A DNA stretch of 31,770 nucleotides, from contig QAML01000087.1 of the NCBI GenBank assembly GCA_003150315.1, forward strand, positions 1 to 31,770, written 5' to 3'. How positions within the stretch are numbered: the first letter of the stretch is position 1; the number at the start of each line of letters is the position of its first letter. Below the pieces are notes generated by a model that was given only the letters and a program-made list of their open reading frames with translations, was not told the origin of the DNA and made no database searches. The stretch is from Prevotellaceae bacterium (GTDB taxonomy: Bacteria > Bacteroidota > Bacteroidia > Bacteroidales > Bacteroidaceae). The position numbers and the translations under genes are program-made. Of this stretch, positions 9,978 through 17,882 are shown one piece after another.

Positions 9978-10051
9978 TGATCCGGAAGGGATTCGAACCC
10001 TTGACCCACAGCTTAGAAGGCTGTTGCTCTATCCAGCTGAGCTACCGGACC
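9978..10051 (-). tRNA. tRNA-Arg (TCT)
   Basis: The 74-nt minus-strand cloverleaf has acceptor GGTCCGG pairing with CCGGATC, a D arm starting TAGCTC, anticodon stem ACAGC/GCTGT and loop CTTCTAA with anticodon TCT (10017-10015), decoding AGA. The T arm contains GGTTCGAATCC. CCA is not encoded. Confidence 0.97.
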
Positions 10052-10071
10052 GTTGTTATAATTTCGTGGCG

Positions 10072-10103
10072 CGAAGTTACTGCTAATTTTCGTTTTATGC
10101 AAC
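10072..10103 (-). promoter_or_regulatory. likely promoter of tRNA-Arg
   Basis: On the minus strand GTTG (10103-10100), a 20-bp spacer and TAACTTCG (10079-10072) resemble the Bacteroidota promoter with one mismatch in the -7 box. The predicted start is about 15 bases before the tRNA. Confidence 0.5.
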
Positions 10104-10186
10104 ATATCTGCCGAAATTAATGAAACAAAAGCCGTCCGTACCCCATTTTTTCACTCTCTTACCCGCCCGTTCTCAAATTTATTCCA

Positions 10187-10194
10187 TAACTTTG
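10187..10194 (+). promoter_or_regulatory. -7 box of tRNA-Val promoter
   Basis: TAACTTTG is a perfect TAnnTTTG match, 11 bases before the tRNA 5' end. No clear TTTG is seen at the -33 position. Confidence 0.6.
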
Positions 10195-10205
10195 CATTAC
10201 AAAAC

Positions 10206-10283
10206 AGGGGCGTAGCCCAGTTGGTTTAGAGCGCTGCAGTCACATTGCAGAGGTCATCGGTTCGAGCCCGATCGTCCCTACCA
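10206..10283 (+). tRNA. tRNA-Val (CAC)
   Basis: Acceptor AGGGGCG (10206-10212) pairs with CGTCCCT (10273-10279). The anticodon stem CTGCA/TGCAG encloses GTCACAT with anticodon CAC at 10241-10243, decoding GTG. The T arm ATCGG/CCGAT encloses TTCGAGC. Discriminator A10280 is followed by CCA, which therefore seems to be encoded, unlike in the two other tRNAs here. Confidence 0.94.
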
Positions 10284-10310
10284 TTCCCGTCATTGACGAC
10301 GGGATTTTTT
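10284..10310 (+). terminator. terminator after tRNA-Val
   Basis: TCCCGTC (10285-10291) and GACGGGA (10298-10304) form a 7-bp stem with a six-base loop followed by six T residues, immediately after the tRNA. Confidence 0.85.
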
Positions 10311-10390
10311 GTTCCCGCCATTTATTCTTTGTAAAGCTGATACTGTTATAAATTATAACTACCTTTACAACAGAAATCAAAGATTAAACA

Positions 10391-10930
10391 ATGAAATCCA
10401 AGAAGCGGCATATAAAAAGAGGAATAGCCCTATCCGCAAAGAAGCAAGATGTTTACTACAAGCCTTTTGTGCGTTGCTGCATAATTTTACTTGCGGGGAT
10501 TCTCATTCCACAGTATTTCCAAATATATTACTTGGAATACACTTTCCTATATATGGTAGTCATTCCGATATGCATACTCTCGGGATTGTATTTTAAGTTC
10601 ATAAAAAAACTCCCCAAAGGACCTTTGTACATATCGCTATGGGCGGCGTTTTGCACAACATTTACATTGTACACGACTGTAAACCTTATATATACAAGCA
10701 CACAGCCCTCACATTTTTTTACATCCGAGATTGAAAAAGCCGTGTCCGCCGGTTATCGTTCGCCGGCTTGTTTGTTTTTGAAATTAAACAATAAAGAGGT
10801 TGCTTTGATAGTAAACAACGAGAACCCTGTCAAAGAAAAATTGAAACAAGGAAGCACAGTAATGATTGCGGGTATGTATCAAAAAGGATTGTTATCGTCT
10901 GTAAAGATACAAGAATACACAATCAATTAA
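10391..10930 (+). CDS. putative membrane protein, unknown function
   Basis: I do not recognise this 179-residue protein. A basic N-terminus (MKSKKRHIKRG) is followed by two or three hydrophobic segments at about 30-45, 50-65 and 80-98, then a soluble C-terminal part (about 105-179) that looks beta-rich (FLKLNNKEVALIVNNENP, GSTVMIAGMYQKG). The pattern suggests a small protein anchored in the inner membrane with an exposed C-terminal domain. TACCTTTA at 10360-10367 is a seven-of-eight match to the -7 box. It is AT-richer than its neighbours and stands alone between tRNA-Val and array C, which hints at accessory DNA. That it is a real gene is likely but not certain. Confidence 0.6.
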   Translation: MKSKKRHIKRGIALSAKKQDVYYKPFVRCCIILLAGILIPQYFQIYYLEYTFLYMVVIPICILSGLYFKFIKKLPKGPLYISLWAAFCTTFTLYTTVNLIYTSTQPSHFFTSEIEKAVSAGYRSPACLFLKLNNKEVALIVNNENPVKEKLKQGSTVMIAGMYQKGLLSSVKIQEYTIN

Positions 10931-11015
10931 CGGCATCGGGTTTCCGTAAAAACACGAAACACGCCCAAATCAGCAACACTCTATCTTTCAACAAATTACG
11001 CACTTTTAATCACGT

Positions 11016-11025
11016 TTTGTAAGTT
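11016..11025 (-). other. conserved decamer downstream of array C
   Basis: On the minus strand AACTTACAAA lies 28 bases beyond the end of array C, matching the decamer after arrays A and E. Confidence 0.65.
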
Positions 11026-11053
11026 ATTGTTTTACAGCAGTTTGAAAAGTCAA

Positions 11054-11137
11054 AAAATATAAGGCACATATTTTAAAATAAGTGCCTTGTATTTTAAAAT
11101 ACATGGCTTGTATTTTTCACAACAAGCCATGTGTTTT
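11054..11137 (-). repeat. 21-bp-unit array, copy C (4 units, minus orientation)
   Basis: On the plus strand the units lie at 11054-11074, 11075-11095, 11096-11116 and 11117-11137. Read on the minus strand the order is three forward units then one inverted unit, as in copies B and E. The first minus-strand unit is the most diverged. The array sits in a 432-bp gap between two convergent unknown genes. The rest of the gap holds inverted repeats such as CGAGAAA/TTTCTCG around 11297-11330, which may terminate the minus-strand gene, and nothing else I can name. Confidence 0.95.
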
Positions 11138-11362
11138 TTCGCCGACCCATGAAAAGCTTTTTACATCATAAAAAAACGCGTATATTTTCTGACACAAAAA
11201 ACGCGCAACAGCTTCCCCGCTCCGCGTATTCCCATCATCCGCAAAACATCACAGCAACAGAAGTCCCCACCATTCACACAATTTACATTCCGCCCGAGAA
11301 AACTTTCTGCAAAGCTACAAAGATTTCTCGGCATCAACATTTTCCATGCAGAAAGATTTTTC

Positions 11363-11929
11363 TTATTTGCGCCGTTTCAAATTCTTCCTTGCTTCTTCTT
11401 CCATTTGGTTCAGCTCGGCATAGTCATTTATGTTCCGAAAACAGACCAATGGTTTCCCTGCTCTGTCAACGTAACTATAAATCGTGATTTCTTCATCATT
11501 TGTCATGCCGTAACCGTCCTCATCCATGTAATACCGCCCGTCTGGATTGATTTGCCATGACATTTCCGCCACATCGTCCTTGTAATTCTTTACAAATGTG
11601 GGAAACGAAGCATTCAAACGCTTCGCTTTATCAATGGCATGCGACGGCAGCCCCTCCAACGATTTCCAATCAATGTCATCAGCACAAACAGTGAGCAATA
11701 TGGTCCATTCGTTCATGATTTCAACTGCGGTCTTGTTTCTTTCATCAACTAAGAAACGAGGTTTCCAATATCCGCCGATAGACTGGTTTACGACATACAT
11801 GCCGTCTTTAAGGTCCTCTTTCTCGTATGGACGTCGCGAGAACTCTTCTGCGCAGAGTTTTACGTACAATTCCTTATCGGCATTTTCCTTTTCCTGTGTT
11901 CCCTTACCGAACAAATCGAGAATTTTCAT
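11363..11929 (-). CDS. conserved-looking cytoplasmic protein, unknown function
   Basis: I do not assign a family to this 188-residue acidic protein. It has no signal peptide or membrane segment. Features include an Asp/Glu/Lys-rich N-terminus, the aromatic block VVNQSIGGYWKPRFLVDE (about 46-63), EIMNEWTILLTVCADDIDW (about 70-88) and a C-terminal charged helix ending KNLKRRK. The composition and size recall small accessory proteins found next to polymorphic toxins, but nothing local supports such a role. It follows sufD on the same strand after 161 bp and may be a separate transcript, because an inverted repeat (12023-12044) lies between. Confidence 0.72.
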   Translation of the reverse strand: MKILDLFGKGTQEKENADKELYVKLCAEEFSRRPYEKEDLKDGMYVVNQSIGGYWKPRFLVDERNKTAVEIMNEWTILLTVCADDIDWKSLEGLPSHAIDKAKRLNASFPTFVKNYKDDVAEMSWQINPDGRYYMDEDGYGMTNDEEITIYSYVDRAGKPLVCFRNINDYAELNQMEEEARKNLKRRK

Positions 11930-12022
11930 TGATTAGTTTTTTAGGATTTATATTTTGAGCGAGACAATTAGGCGAACATTTTCCCGAACACTCTGACCAA
12001 GCGTTTTTTGTCGGCACATTGG

Positions 12023-12044
12023 ATACAAAAAGATGATTTTGTAT
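12023..12044. repeat. inverted repeat between sufD and unknown gene
   Basis: ATACAAAA (12023-12030) and TTTTGTAT (12037-12044) are exact complements with loop AGATGA. It lies downstream of sufD, where it could contribute to transcript ending, but no T run follows the stem on the minus strand. Confidence 0.4.
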
Positions 12045-12090
12045 TCAACTATGCCATGTGGCACGAAAAAAGTAACTAACAGTAGAGAAA

Positions 12091-13434
12091 TCAGCAGGCG
12101 TTGCAGTTTGTGCAAGCGGTTATTTCTCCACGAAATCTCTTTTCCACCAGTCTTGCTATCCTGTCTTTAAGCGGAGACATGGGAATTTGAGCCAAAACTT
12201 CGTCAACAAATGCATATTCAAGCAAAAGTTTCGCTTCTTCTTCGGGAACACCGCGCTGCTCCATATAAAACATTGCCGTTTCGTCAAGTTGTCCTACGGT
12301 TGAACCATGGTTACATTGCACGTCATCGGCATATATTTCGAGCATTGGCTGGGAATACATCCGCGCATTGGGACTTACGCACAAATTTGCATTGGTTTCT
12401 TGCGATTCCGTCTTCTCTGCCCCCTCGCGCACAAGCACCTTGCCCGCAAAAGCCCCCACAGATTCTTTGTCAACAACATATTTGTAAAGCACGTTGCTGC
12501 GACATTTGCCAACTTTGTGGTCTATCAGCACATTTGTGTCCACATGCTGCGTTCCGTCGACAAGAGCAAAACCGTAAGCTTCGACTTCTGCTCCCTCTCC
12601 TTCGAATACAATGTCAAGTTTGTTGCGCGTTAGTCCGCCGTGAAGAGTCATGTTGTTCATCACAACTTTGCTGTCGGCTTGCTGACGTACATAGCAGTTT
12701 GAAAACCTTTTGTTCTTAAGCAGAGTTTGTTCGAGAGAATAAATACGCACCTGCGAACCTTTGCCAGCAAAAACCTCCATGACTTCGGTTGAAAGGAAAT
12801 TACGGTCATCTGCATCATGATCACAAAAAAGAAGAGATACCTGCGCACCGTCTTCCGCTATAACAAGAACACGGCGGTTAGCCATTAAATCTACGTCGGA
12901 GCGGAGAATATTTACAACTTGTATTGTACGTTCCACTTTTATTCCGTTCGGAACATAAACCACAAGGCAATCCTGCGCAAACATAGTGTTCAAAGCCGTT
13001 ACGGCATCCTTTTTAGTATCGGCTATGGCAGCATAATATTTTTCGGCAACGCCGGGATTGGTTTCTGTAAATTCTTTTACCGAGCCAACAAAAACACCTT
13101 GCGGCAACGGAGCACGCGGAACGGCTTTATTATAAAAGGCATCGTTCTCCACGAAATATAAAGAGGTGGACAAATTAGGCACATTGCAGCGAAAAGCTTC
13201 GTAAGGATTTACGGGAAACTCTACACGACGTATGTTCAAACCGTAATCGGGCGCAAAAATTCCGTTAACATCGGTGTATTTATAACGTTCCACCTTTTGC
13301 GAAGGCAGACCTTTGACACGAAACGCCTCATACGCCTTTTCTCTCACACTGTTGAGCAAATTGCAAGAGTAACGGCAAATATCATCGCGGTTAGAGGCGA
13401 AAATATCTATGTATTGTTGAGAGCTTTCGTTCAT
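12091..13434 (-). CDS. sufD: SUF Fe-S assembly scaffold protein SufD
   Basis: SufD is a scaffold component of the SufBC2D complex that builds iron-sulfur clusters in the cytoplasm. The protein is 447 residues with the SufB/SufD core beta-helix in the second half; FSNCYVRQQADSKVVMNN, AYGFALVDGTQHVDTNV and SDNHGSTVGQ-like blocks (here QCNHGSTVGQLDE) are typical. The N-terminus carries the SufD-type KVERYKYTDV motif. It ends in an unusual cysteine-rich tail CTNCNAC. Its start overlaps the sufC end by four bases (ATGA), so the two are translationally coupled. SufB was considered, but sequence and the N-terminal motif fit SufD. Confidence 0.93.
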   Translation of the reverse strand: MNESSQQYIDIFASNRDDICRYSCNLLNSVREKAYEAFRVKGLPSQKVERYKYTDVNGIFAPDYGLNIRRVEFPVNPYEAFRCNVPNLSTSLYFVENDAFYNKAVPRAPLPQGVFVGSVKEFTETNPGVAEKYYAAIADTKKDAVTALNTMFAQDCLVVYVPNGIKVERTIQVVNILRSDVDLMANRRVLVIAEDGAQVSLLFCDHDADDRNFLSTEVMEVFAGKGSQVRIYSLEQTLLKNKRFSNCYVRQQADSKVVMNNMTLHGGLTRNKLDIVFEGEGAEVEAYGFALVDGTQHVDTNVLIDHKVGKCRSNVLYKYVVDKESVGAFAGKVLVREGAEKTESQETNANLCVSPNARMYSQPMLEIYADDVQCNHGSTVGQLDETAMFYMEQRGVPEEEAKLLLEYAFVDEVLAQIPMSPLKDRIARLVEKRFRGEITACTNCNAC

Positions 13435-14183
13435 TTCTCCAATTCGGCTTTAATCCAATCAAAACCGCGCTCCTCTATAGCGTCTCCAAGCTCAGGACCT
13501 CCGGTTCTCACAATTCTACCGTTTATCATGACATGAACTATGTCGGGTTTAAGATAGTCAAGCATGTGCTGGTAATGGGTAATAACAATGGCACTCGTGT
13601 CTGGTTTACGCAATTTATTGAAACCTTCAGCCACAATTCTCAGAGCATCTACATCAAGTCCAGAATCTGTTTCGTCAAGAATTGCAAGTTTCGGCTCAAG
13701 CATAGCCATTTGAAAAATTTCATTGCGCTTGCGTTCGCCACCGCTGAACCCTTCGTTCACACTGCGATTTGCCAATTTGCTGTCGAGTTCAACAATCTTA
13801 CGTCTTTCGCGCATCAATTTCAAAAAGTCGGCAGCATTCATGGGCTCAAGCCCCTGATATTTGCGTTTGGCATTGATTGCGGCTTTCATGAAATTAACCA
13901 TGCTCACCCCGGGAATCTCCACAGGCTGTTGAAAAGAAAGAAATATTCCTTCATGGCTGCGGGCATCGGGCGAAAGAGACAATACATCTTTTCCGTTAAA
14001 CTCCACAGAACCTTCGGTAACCTCATAAGCAGGATTTCCGGCAAGCACATTGCTCAATGTTGACTTTCCACATCCGTTTGGTCCCATGAGAGCATGAACT
14101 TCGCCGTCGTTTATGGTAAGATTCACGCCTTTTAATATTTCCTTGTCTGCCACACGGGCATGAAGATTTGAAATCTTTAGCAT
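13431..14183 (-). CDS. sufC: SUF system ATPase SufC
   Basis: SufC is the ABC-type ATPase of the SufBC2D Fe-S scaffold. The 250 residues contain Walker A GPNGCGKST (34-42), the Q-loop region FQQPVEIPGVS, the ABC signature FSGGERKRNE, Walker B AILDETDSGLD and the switch His of ITHYQHML. The SufC-specific sequence FSGGERKRNEIFQMA distinguishes it from transporter ATPases. It has its own promoter-like box at 14237-14244 and overlaps sufD. Unusually, the gene upstream is a TerC homologue rather than sufB. Confidence 0.96.
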   Translation of the reverse strand: MLKISNLHARVADKEILKGVNLTINDGEVHALMGPNGCGKSTLSNVLAGNPAYEVTEGSVEFNGKDVLSLSPDARSHEGIFLSFQQPVEIPGVSMVNFMKAAINAKRKYQGLEPMNAADFLKLMRERRKIVELDSKLANRSVNEGFSGGERKRNEIFQMAMLEPKLAILDETDSGLDVDALRIVAEGFNKLRKPDTSAIVITHYQHMLDYLKPDIVHVMINGRIVRTGGPELGDAIEERGFDWIKAELEK

Positions 14184-14236
14184 ACTGTTTCAGTGTTTGT
14201 TAAAGTCCTTTGATGGACATTCTTCGCTTTCACTTG

Positions 14237-14244
14237 CAAAGATA
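14237..14244 (-). promoter_or_regulatory. -7 box of sufCD promoter
   Basis: On the minus strand TATCTTTG is a perfect TAnnTTTG match, 53 bases before sufC, in the 103-bp gap after terC. It suggests sufCD can be transcribed separately from the upstream run. Confidence 0.55.
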
Positions 14245-14286
14245 GCCATTTATTCCCTACTATTTCCACAACAAGCCGTCAAAGCA

Positions 14287-15381
14287 TTATTGCTTTTGCT
14301 TTTCGGGAATGATTAGCGAGAGACTGATGCTCACAACAAGTACTGCAAGTATAAACACAAGCGAAGCCACAGCGTCAATATGCCAAACACTGTGGGTAAG
14401 AAGTTTTACGCCTATGAACAAAAGCAAGATGCAAACACCGGTCTGCAAAAAGCGAAACTTATCAGCCACTGCGGCAAGCAGGAAAAACATTGCCCTCAAT
14501 CCGAGAATGGCAAAAATGTTGGAGAAAAACACCACATACGGGTCAAGCGACACGGAGAATACGGCAGGAATACTGTCGAACGCAAAAATCAGATCGCTGA
14601 ATTCTATTACCAATACCGTAACAAACAACGGCGTTATGCACAACAAACCTTTTTTCATTCGTTGCGAACCGTCGGGGATTATATAGCCATTGTCGGTTTT
14701 CTCCGCTCTTACAAAGAACTTGTCTCCGACAAACGACGGGTAAACACGGAAATGTTTTGAAAGGAATCGCACGAGAGGATGTTTCTCCACATCGATGTTT
14801 TCTTCCTTATCGCGTTTGAAAAACATTTTTGCCGCACTATAAACAAGAAAAGCTCCGAACAGATACAAAACCCAATCGAAACGACTGATAATGGCGGCTC
14901 CGGCAAAGATAAACACGAAGCGAAGCACTATGGCTCCGAGTATTCCCCAATTCAACACATGCTGATATTCTTCTTTTCCAACGCCGAAGGATGCAAAAAT
15001 CATCATCATCACGAAAAGATTGTCAACCGACAACGCCTTTTCAATAAGATAGCCGGAAATGTAAGAAACCGTCATGTAATGGCGATATTTTTGAAGGCTT
15101 CCCTCAAAATCATTCGGGTCAAGATTTATATGGGCGGCATATTTGCCCGCCACAGCTTGAAGATCTGCAAAATTATGAATGCCGTGAACCATGTCGCCAT
15201 GAAACCAAAGAAATGCAGAAAAAGCCAATGCGAGAGTTATCCACACTGCCGTCCATGTGCCGGCTTCTTTTATTGACACTGCATGAGCCTTGCGGTCTAT
15301 CACAAGCATATCCACTACTAAAATGGCAACAATAAAAACTAAGAAGCCGCCAAGAAAGAGCAATTCGGAAAGATGAATCAT
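14287..15381 (-). CDS. TerC/Alx-family membrane protein
   Basis: This 364-residue inner-membrane protein belongs to the TerC family; studied members such as Alx and MeeF/MeeY are linked to manganese export and to metalation of secreted enzymes. About eight to nine hydrophobic helices are visible. The family hallmarks are the acidic residues in ALSVDNLFVMMMIF (about 117-130) and in FSDLIFAFDSIPAVFSV, which lie in membrane segments and likely bind metal. A cytoplasmic insert (about 190-245) separates the halves. It lies 26 bp after ybeY in the same direction. No yybP-ykoY riboswitch is visible upstream. The gene name is left open because family functions differ. Confidence 0.9.
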   Translation of the reverse strand: MIHLSELLFLGGFLVFIVAILVVDMLVIDRKAHAVSIKEAGTWTAVWITLALAFSAFLWFHGDMVHGIHNFADLQAVAGKYAAHINLDPNDFEGSLQKYRHYMTVSYISGYLIEKALSVDNLFVMMMIFASFGVGKEEYQHVLNWGILGAIVLRFVFIFAGAAIISRFDWVLYLFGAFLVYSAAKMFFKRDKEENIDVEKHPLVRFLSKHFRVYPSFVGDKFFVRAEKTDNGYIIPDGSQRMKKGLLCITPLFVTVLVIEFSDLIFAFDSIPAVFSVSLDPYVVFFSNIFAILGLRAMFFLLAAVADKFRFLQTGVCILLLFIGVKLLTHSVWHIDAVASLVFILAVLVVSISLSLIIPEKQKQ

Positions 15382-15407
15382 ATATTACCTTTTGTATTTT
15401 TTTTTAT

Positions 15408-15818
15408 TTATCGGATTTCAAGCGCAGCATTTTCTGCAGCCTCCATTATTTCACGCTCTCCCGGTCCTTTGTCATTTATACCACAAAGATGAAGAATACC
15501 ATGGATAACCACCCTGTCAAATTCTTCTTCATAAGAAACACCAAGTTCTTCGGAGTTAGACTTTACAGTGTCAAGGCTTATTATTATGTCTCCGTTTATA
15601 GTTTCACCCTCGTCATCATCGAAAGTTATTACGTCTGTGAAATAATCGTGTCCGAGAAATCTGCGGTTATAATCAAGAATTGTAGGGTCATCGCAAAACA
15701 TATAGTTCACATTTCCCACAACTCGTCCATGAATTTTTGCCACACGCTCAATCCAATCGCAATAATCGAATCTTGAAAGCGACGGCATTTCCACTTCGGT
15801 GGAAGCAAAAGTTATCAT
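15408..15818 (-). CDS. ybeY: endoribonuclease YbeY (rRNA maturation)
   Basis: YbeY is a zinc-dependent endonuclease for 16S rRNA 3'-end maturation and ribosome quality control. The 136 residues contain RFLGHDYFTDVITF and the metal site IHGILHLCGIND (about 105-116). In the canonical HGxLHLxGxDH motif three histidines bind zinc; here His106 and His110 are present but the third position is Asp116. I recall other Bacteroidota YbeY proteins also lacking that His, so this is probably lineage-typical rather than a defect. It sits between ruvB (18 bp) and terC (26 bp). Confidence 0.92.
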   Translation of the reverse strand: MITFASTEVEMPSLSRFDYCDWIERVAKIHGRVVGNVNYMFCDDPTILDYNRRFLGHDYFTDVITFDDDEGETINGDIIISLDTVKSNSEELGVSYEEEFDRVVIHGILHLCGINDKGPGEREIMEAAENAALEIR

Positions 15819-15836
15819 AATGTCAACGTTTAATAT

Positions 15837-16874
15837 TCAATCGAAGAGAGATGGAGTATTGTCTCTGTTTTGCGGCATACGTCCAAGATGACGATAAGCA
15901 AGATCAGTAACCTCTCTGCCACGCGGAGTGCGCACTATAAATCCTTCCTTTATGAGAAAAGGTTCATAAACCTCCTCCACTGTTCCTGCGTCTTCACCAA
16001 TAGCCGTAGCTATCGTAGAAATTCCTACAGGACCGCCCTTGAACTTGTCTATTATAGTTGTGAGTATCTTGTTATCTATTTCGTCCAATCCGTATCGGTC
16101 TATGTTCAAAGCCTCAAGAGCAACTTTAGCAATTTCAAGATTTATTCTGCCCGAGCCTTTCACCTCTGCAAAATCTCTGACGCGACGCAACAGAGCATTA
16201 GCTATACGCGGCGTACCACGACTGCGCGAAGCTATCTCATCAGCAGCTTCGGAATCTATATCCATATTAAGTATGTGTGAAGAACGCACAACAATTTGAG
16301 ACAATACCGAAGCGTCATAATATTCAAGATGCAGATTTATACCAAAACGAGCACGCAATGGAGCTGTAAGCAAACCGCTGCGAGTTGTTGCGCCTATCAA
16401 GGTGAACGGATTTAGATTTATCTGCACACTACGGGCCGAAGGTCCTTTATCTATCATTATATCAATGCGGAAATCTTCCATGGCGGAATAAAGATATTCC
16501 TCCACAACAGGAGCAAGTCTGTGAATTTCATCAATAAATAGCACATCATTAGCCTCAAGCGACGTTAACAGACCTGCAAGGTCGCCCGGTTTGTCGAGAA
16601 CAGGACCGGATGTAAGTTTGAAACCAACACCCAGTTCATTAGCTATAATATTTGAAAGAGTAGTTTTTCCCAATCCTGGAGGACCATGCAGCAACGTATG
16701 GTCAAGCGGTTCACCTCTACGACGTGCCGCCTCCACAAAAACACGCAAATTATCAACAACTTTCTTTTGTCCGGCAAAATCATCGAATCTCAACGGACGA
16801 AGGGTGTTTTCATATTCACGTTCTTGCGGAGAACCTGTCTGTTCGGTACGTATATCAAATGTATCTTCAAGCAT
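15837..16874 (-). CDS. ruvB: Holliday junction branch-migration helicase RuvB
   Basis: RuvB is the hexameric AAA+ motor that, with RuvA, drives branch migration of Holliday junctions. The 345 residues include Walker [10 protein letters not shown] (64-72), Walker B LFIDEIHR with DEIH at 115-118, sensor and arginine-finger region [17 protein letters not shown], and the C-terminal winged helix ending GYxxxTPRGRxxT-like (here [13 protein letters not shown]). The length and motifs are complete. It begins three bases after the rnhB stop and is clearly in the same transcript. Confidence 0.97.
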   Translation of the reverse strand: MLEDTFDIRTEQTGSPQEREYENTLRPLRFDDFAGQKKVVDNLRVFVEAARRRGEPLDHTLLHGPPGLGKTTLSNIIANELGVGFKLTSGPVLDKPGDLAGLLTSLEANDVLFIDEIHRLAPVVEEYLYSAMEDFRIDIMIDKGPSARSVQINLNPFTLIGATTRSGLLTAPLRARFGINLHLEYYDASVLSQIVVRSSHILNMDIDSEAADEIASRSRGTPRIANALLRRVRDFAEVKGSGRINLEIAKVALEALNIDRYGLDEIDNKILTTIIDKFKGGPVGISTIATAIGEDAGTVEEVYEPFLIKEGFIVRTPRGREVTDLAYRHLGRMPQNRDNTPSLFD

Positions 16875-16877
16875 TTT

Positions 16878-17498
16878 CTATATTTTTTCTTCAAAATCAA
16901 AAGGCAACATCGGTTCATTGACCGGCAGTTGCGCAAAACTTCGACGGTGATACTTAGTTATTCCATATTTACGAATGGCATCACGTTGCTCCACCGTGGG
17001 ATAGCCTTTGTTCTTGCTCCAATGATATTGCGGGTATTCTTTGTCTATACGTTCCATATAATCATCACGATAAGTCTTGGCAAGAATTGAAGCTGCCGCA
17101 ATTGAGAGATACTTATCATCGCCTTTAACAATTGTATCACAAGGAACATTGCCATAAGGTTTGAAACGATTACCGTCAACTATCACCGCCTCTGGACGCA
17201 CTTTAAGTCGGTCAAGAGCACGGTGCATTGCAAGTATGGAAGCGTTCAATATATTTATTTCATCTATTTCTTCGGGAAGCACCTCACCCACAGCCCAAGC
17301 CCAAGCATTTTTCTGTATTTCTTCACGCAGAGCATAGCGTTTCTTTGCCGAAAGTTTCTTCGAATCTTTTATTTCTTCGTTAGCGTAGCCCTGCGGAAAT
17401 ATCACCGCTGCAGCGAACACACTTCCTGCCAAACATCCGCGCCCAGCTTCATCGCACCCGGCTTCGAACTTTACATCATGAAACTTTTCTGCAAGCAT
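16878..17498 (-). CDS. rnhB: ribonuclease HII
   Basis: RNase HII cleaves RNA in RNA-DNA hybrids and removes single ribonucleotides misincorporated into DNA. The 206-residue protein shows GCDEAGRGCLAG with catalytic Asp16 and Glu17, VIVDGN with the third carboxylate, and AASILAKTYRDDYM with the fourth. The C-terminal WSKNKGYPTVEQRDAI block is the usual substrate-binding end. The length is normal. It is followed after three bases by ruvB and preceded by the YbjQ-like gene. Confidence 0.96.
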   Translation of the reverse strand: MLAEKFHDVKFEAGCDEAGRGCLAGSVFAAAVIFPQGYANEEIKDSKKLSAKKRYALREEIQKNAWAWAVGEVLPEEIDEINILNASILAMHRALDRLKVRPEAVIVDGNRFKPYGNVPCDTIVKGDDKYLSIAAASILAKTYRDDYMERIDKEYPQYHWSKNKGYPTVEQRDAIRKYGITKYHRRSFAQLPVNEPMLPFDFEEKI

Positions 17499-17519
17499 TT
17501 GGGATAATTTCGAAACAAA

Positions 17520-17837
17520 CTAAATTGTTACTGCCGTGCCACTACATGAAACCATAAGCATGCTTCCGTTAGAGCCTACAGTTTCATAATCTACATCTAT
17601 GCCGACAACGGCGTTTGCACCAAGTTGCCGAGCCTGCTCTGCCATTTCGGAAAGTGCAGTGTCTTTGGCTTCTCTTAGTACACGCTCATAGCTTTTCGAA
17701 CGTCCGCCAACAAAATCGCGGATACCCGCAAAAAAGTCGCGAACAAAGTTTGCACCTATTATTGTTTCTCCCGTTACTACTCCATAATAAGTTCTAACAG
17801 GTTTACCTTCAACAGTCGGTGTGGTTGTAAGAAGCAT
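17520..17837 (-). CDS. YbjQ-family (heavy-metal-binding-like, DUF74) protein
   Basis: This 105-residue protein matches the YbjQ/UPF0145 family, small proteins that form a pentameric ring and whose role is not established. The hallmarks [18 protein letters not shown] (about 18-35), the central helix with the GGRS block, and [12 protein letters not shown] (about 74-85) are all present. It lies between sufS and rnhB with short gaps (45 and 21 bp). Nothing in the sequence shows a metal-binding cluster, so the old family name should not be taken as function. Confidence 0.9.
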   Translation of the reverse strand: MLLTTTPTVEGKPVRTYYGVVTGETIIGANFVRDFFAGIRDFVGGRSKSYERVLREAKDTALSEMAEQARQLGANAVVGIDVDYETVGSNGSMLMVSCSGTAVTI

Positions 17838-17882
17838 ATTTTTATCTTTTTGCCGCGCATAACTGCGCGATAGTTATAAATA

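Noticed and set aside
12210..12719. Plus-strand open frame inside sufD
   Set aside because: It is cysteine-rich and antisense to a clearly conserved SufD; a shadow frame.
15382..15407. yybP-ykoY manganese riboswitch before terC
   Set aside because: The gap to ybeY is only 26 bp, too short, and no conserved riboswitch core is seen.
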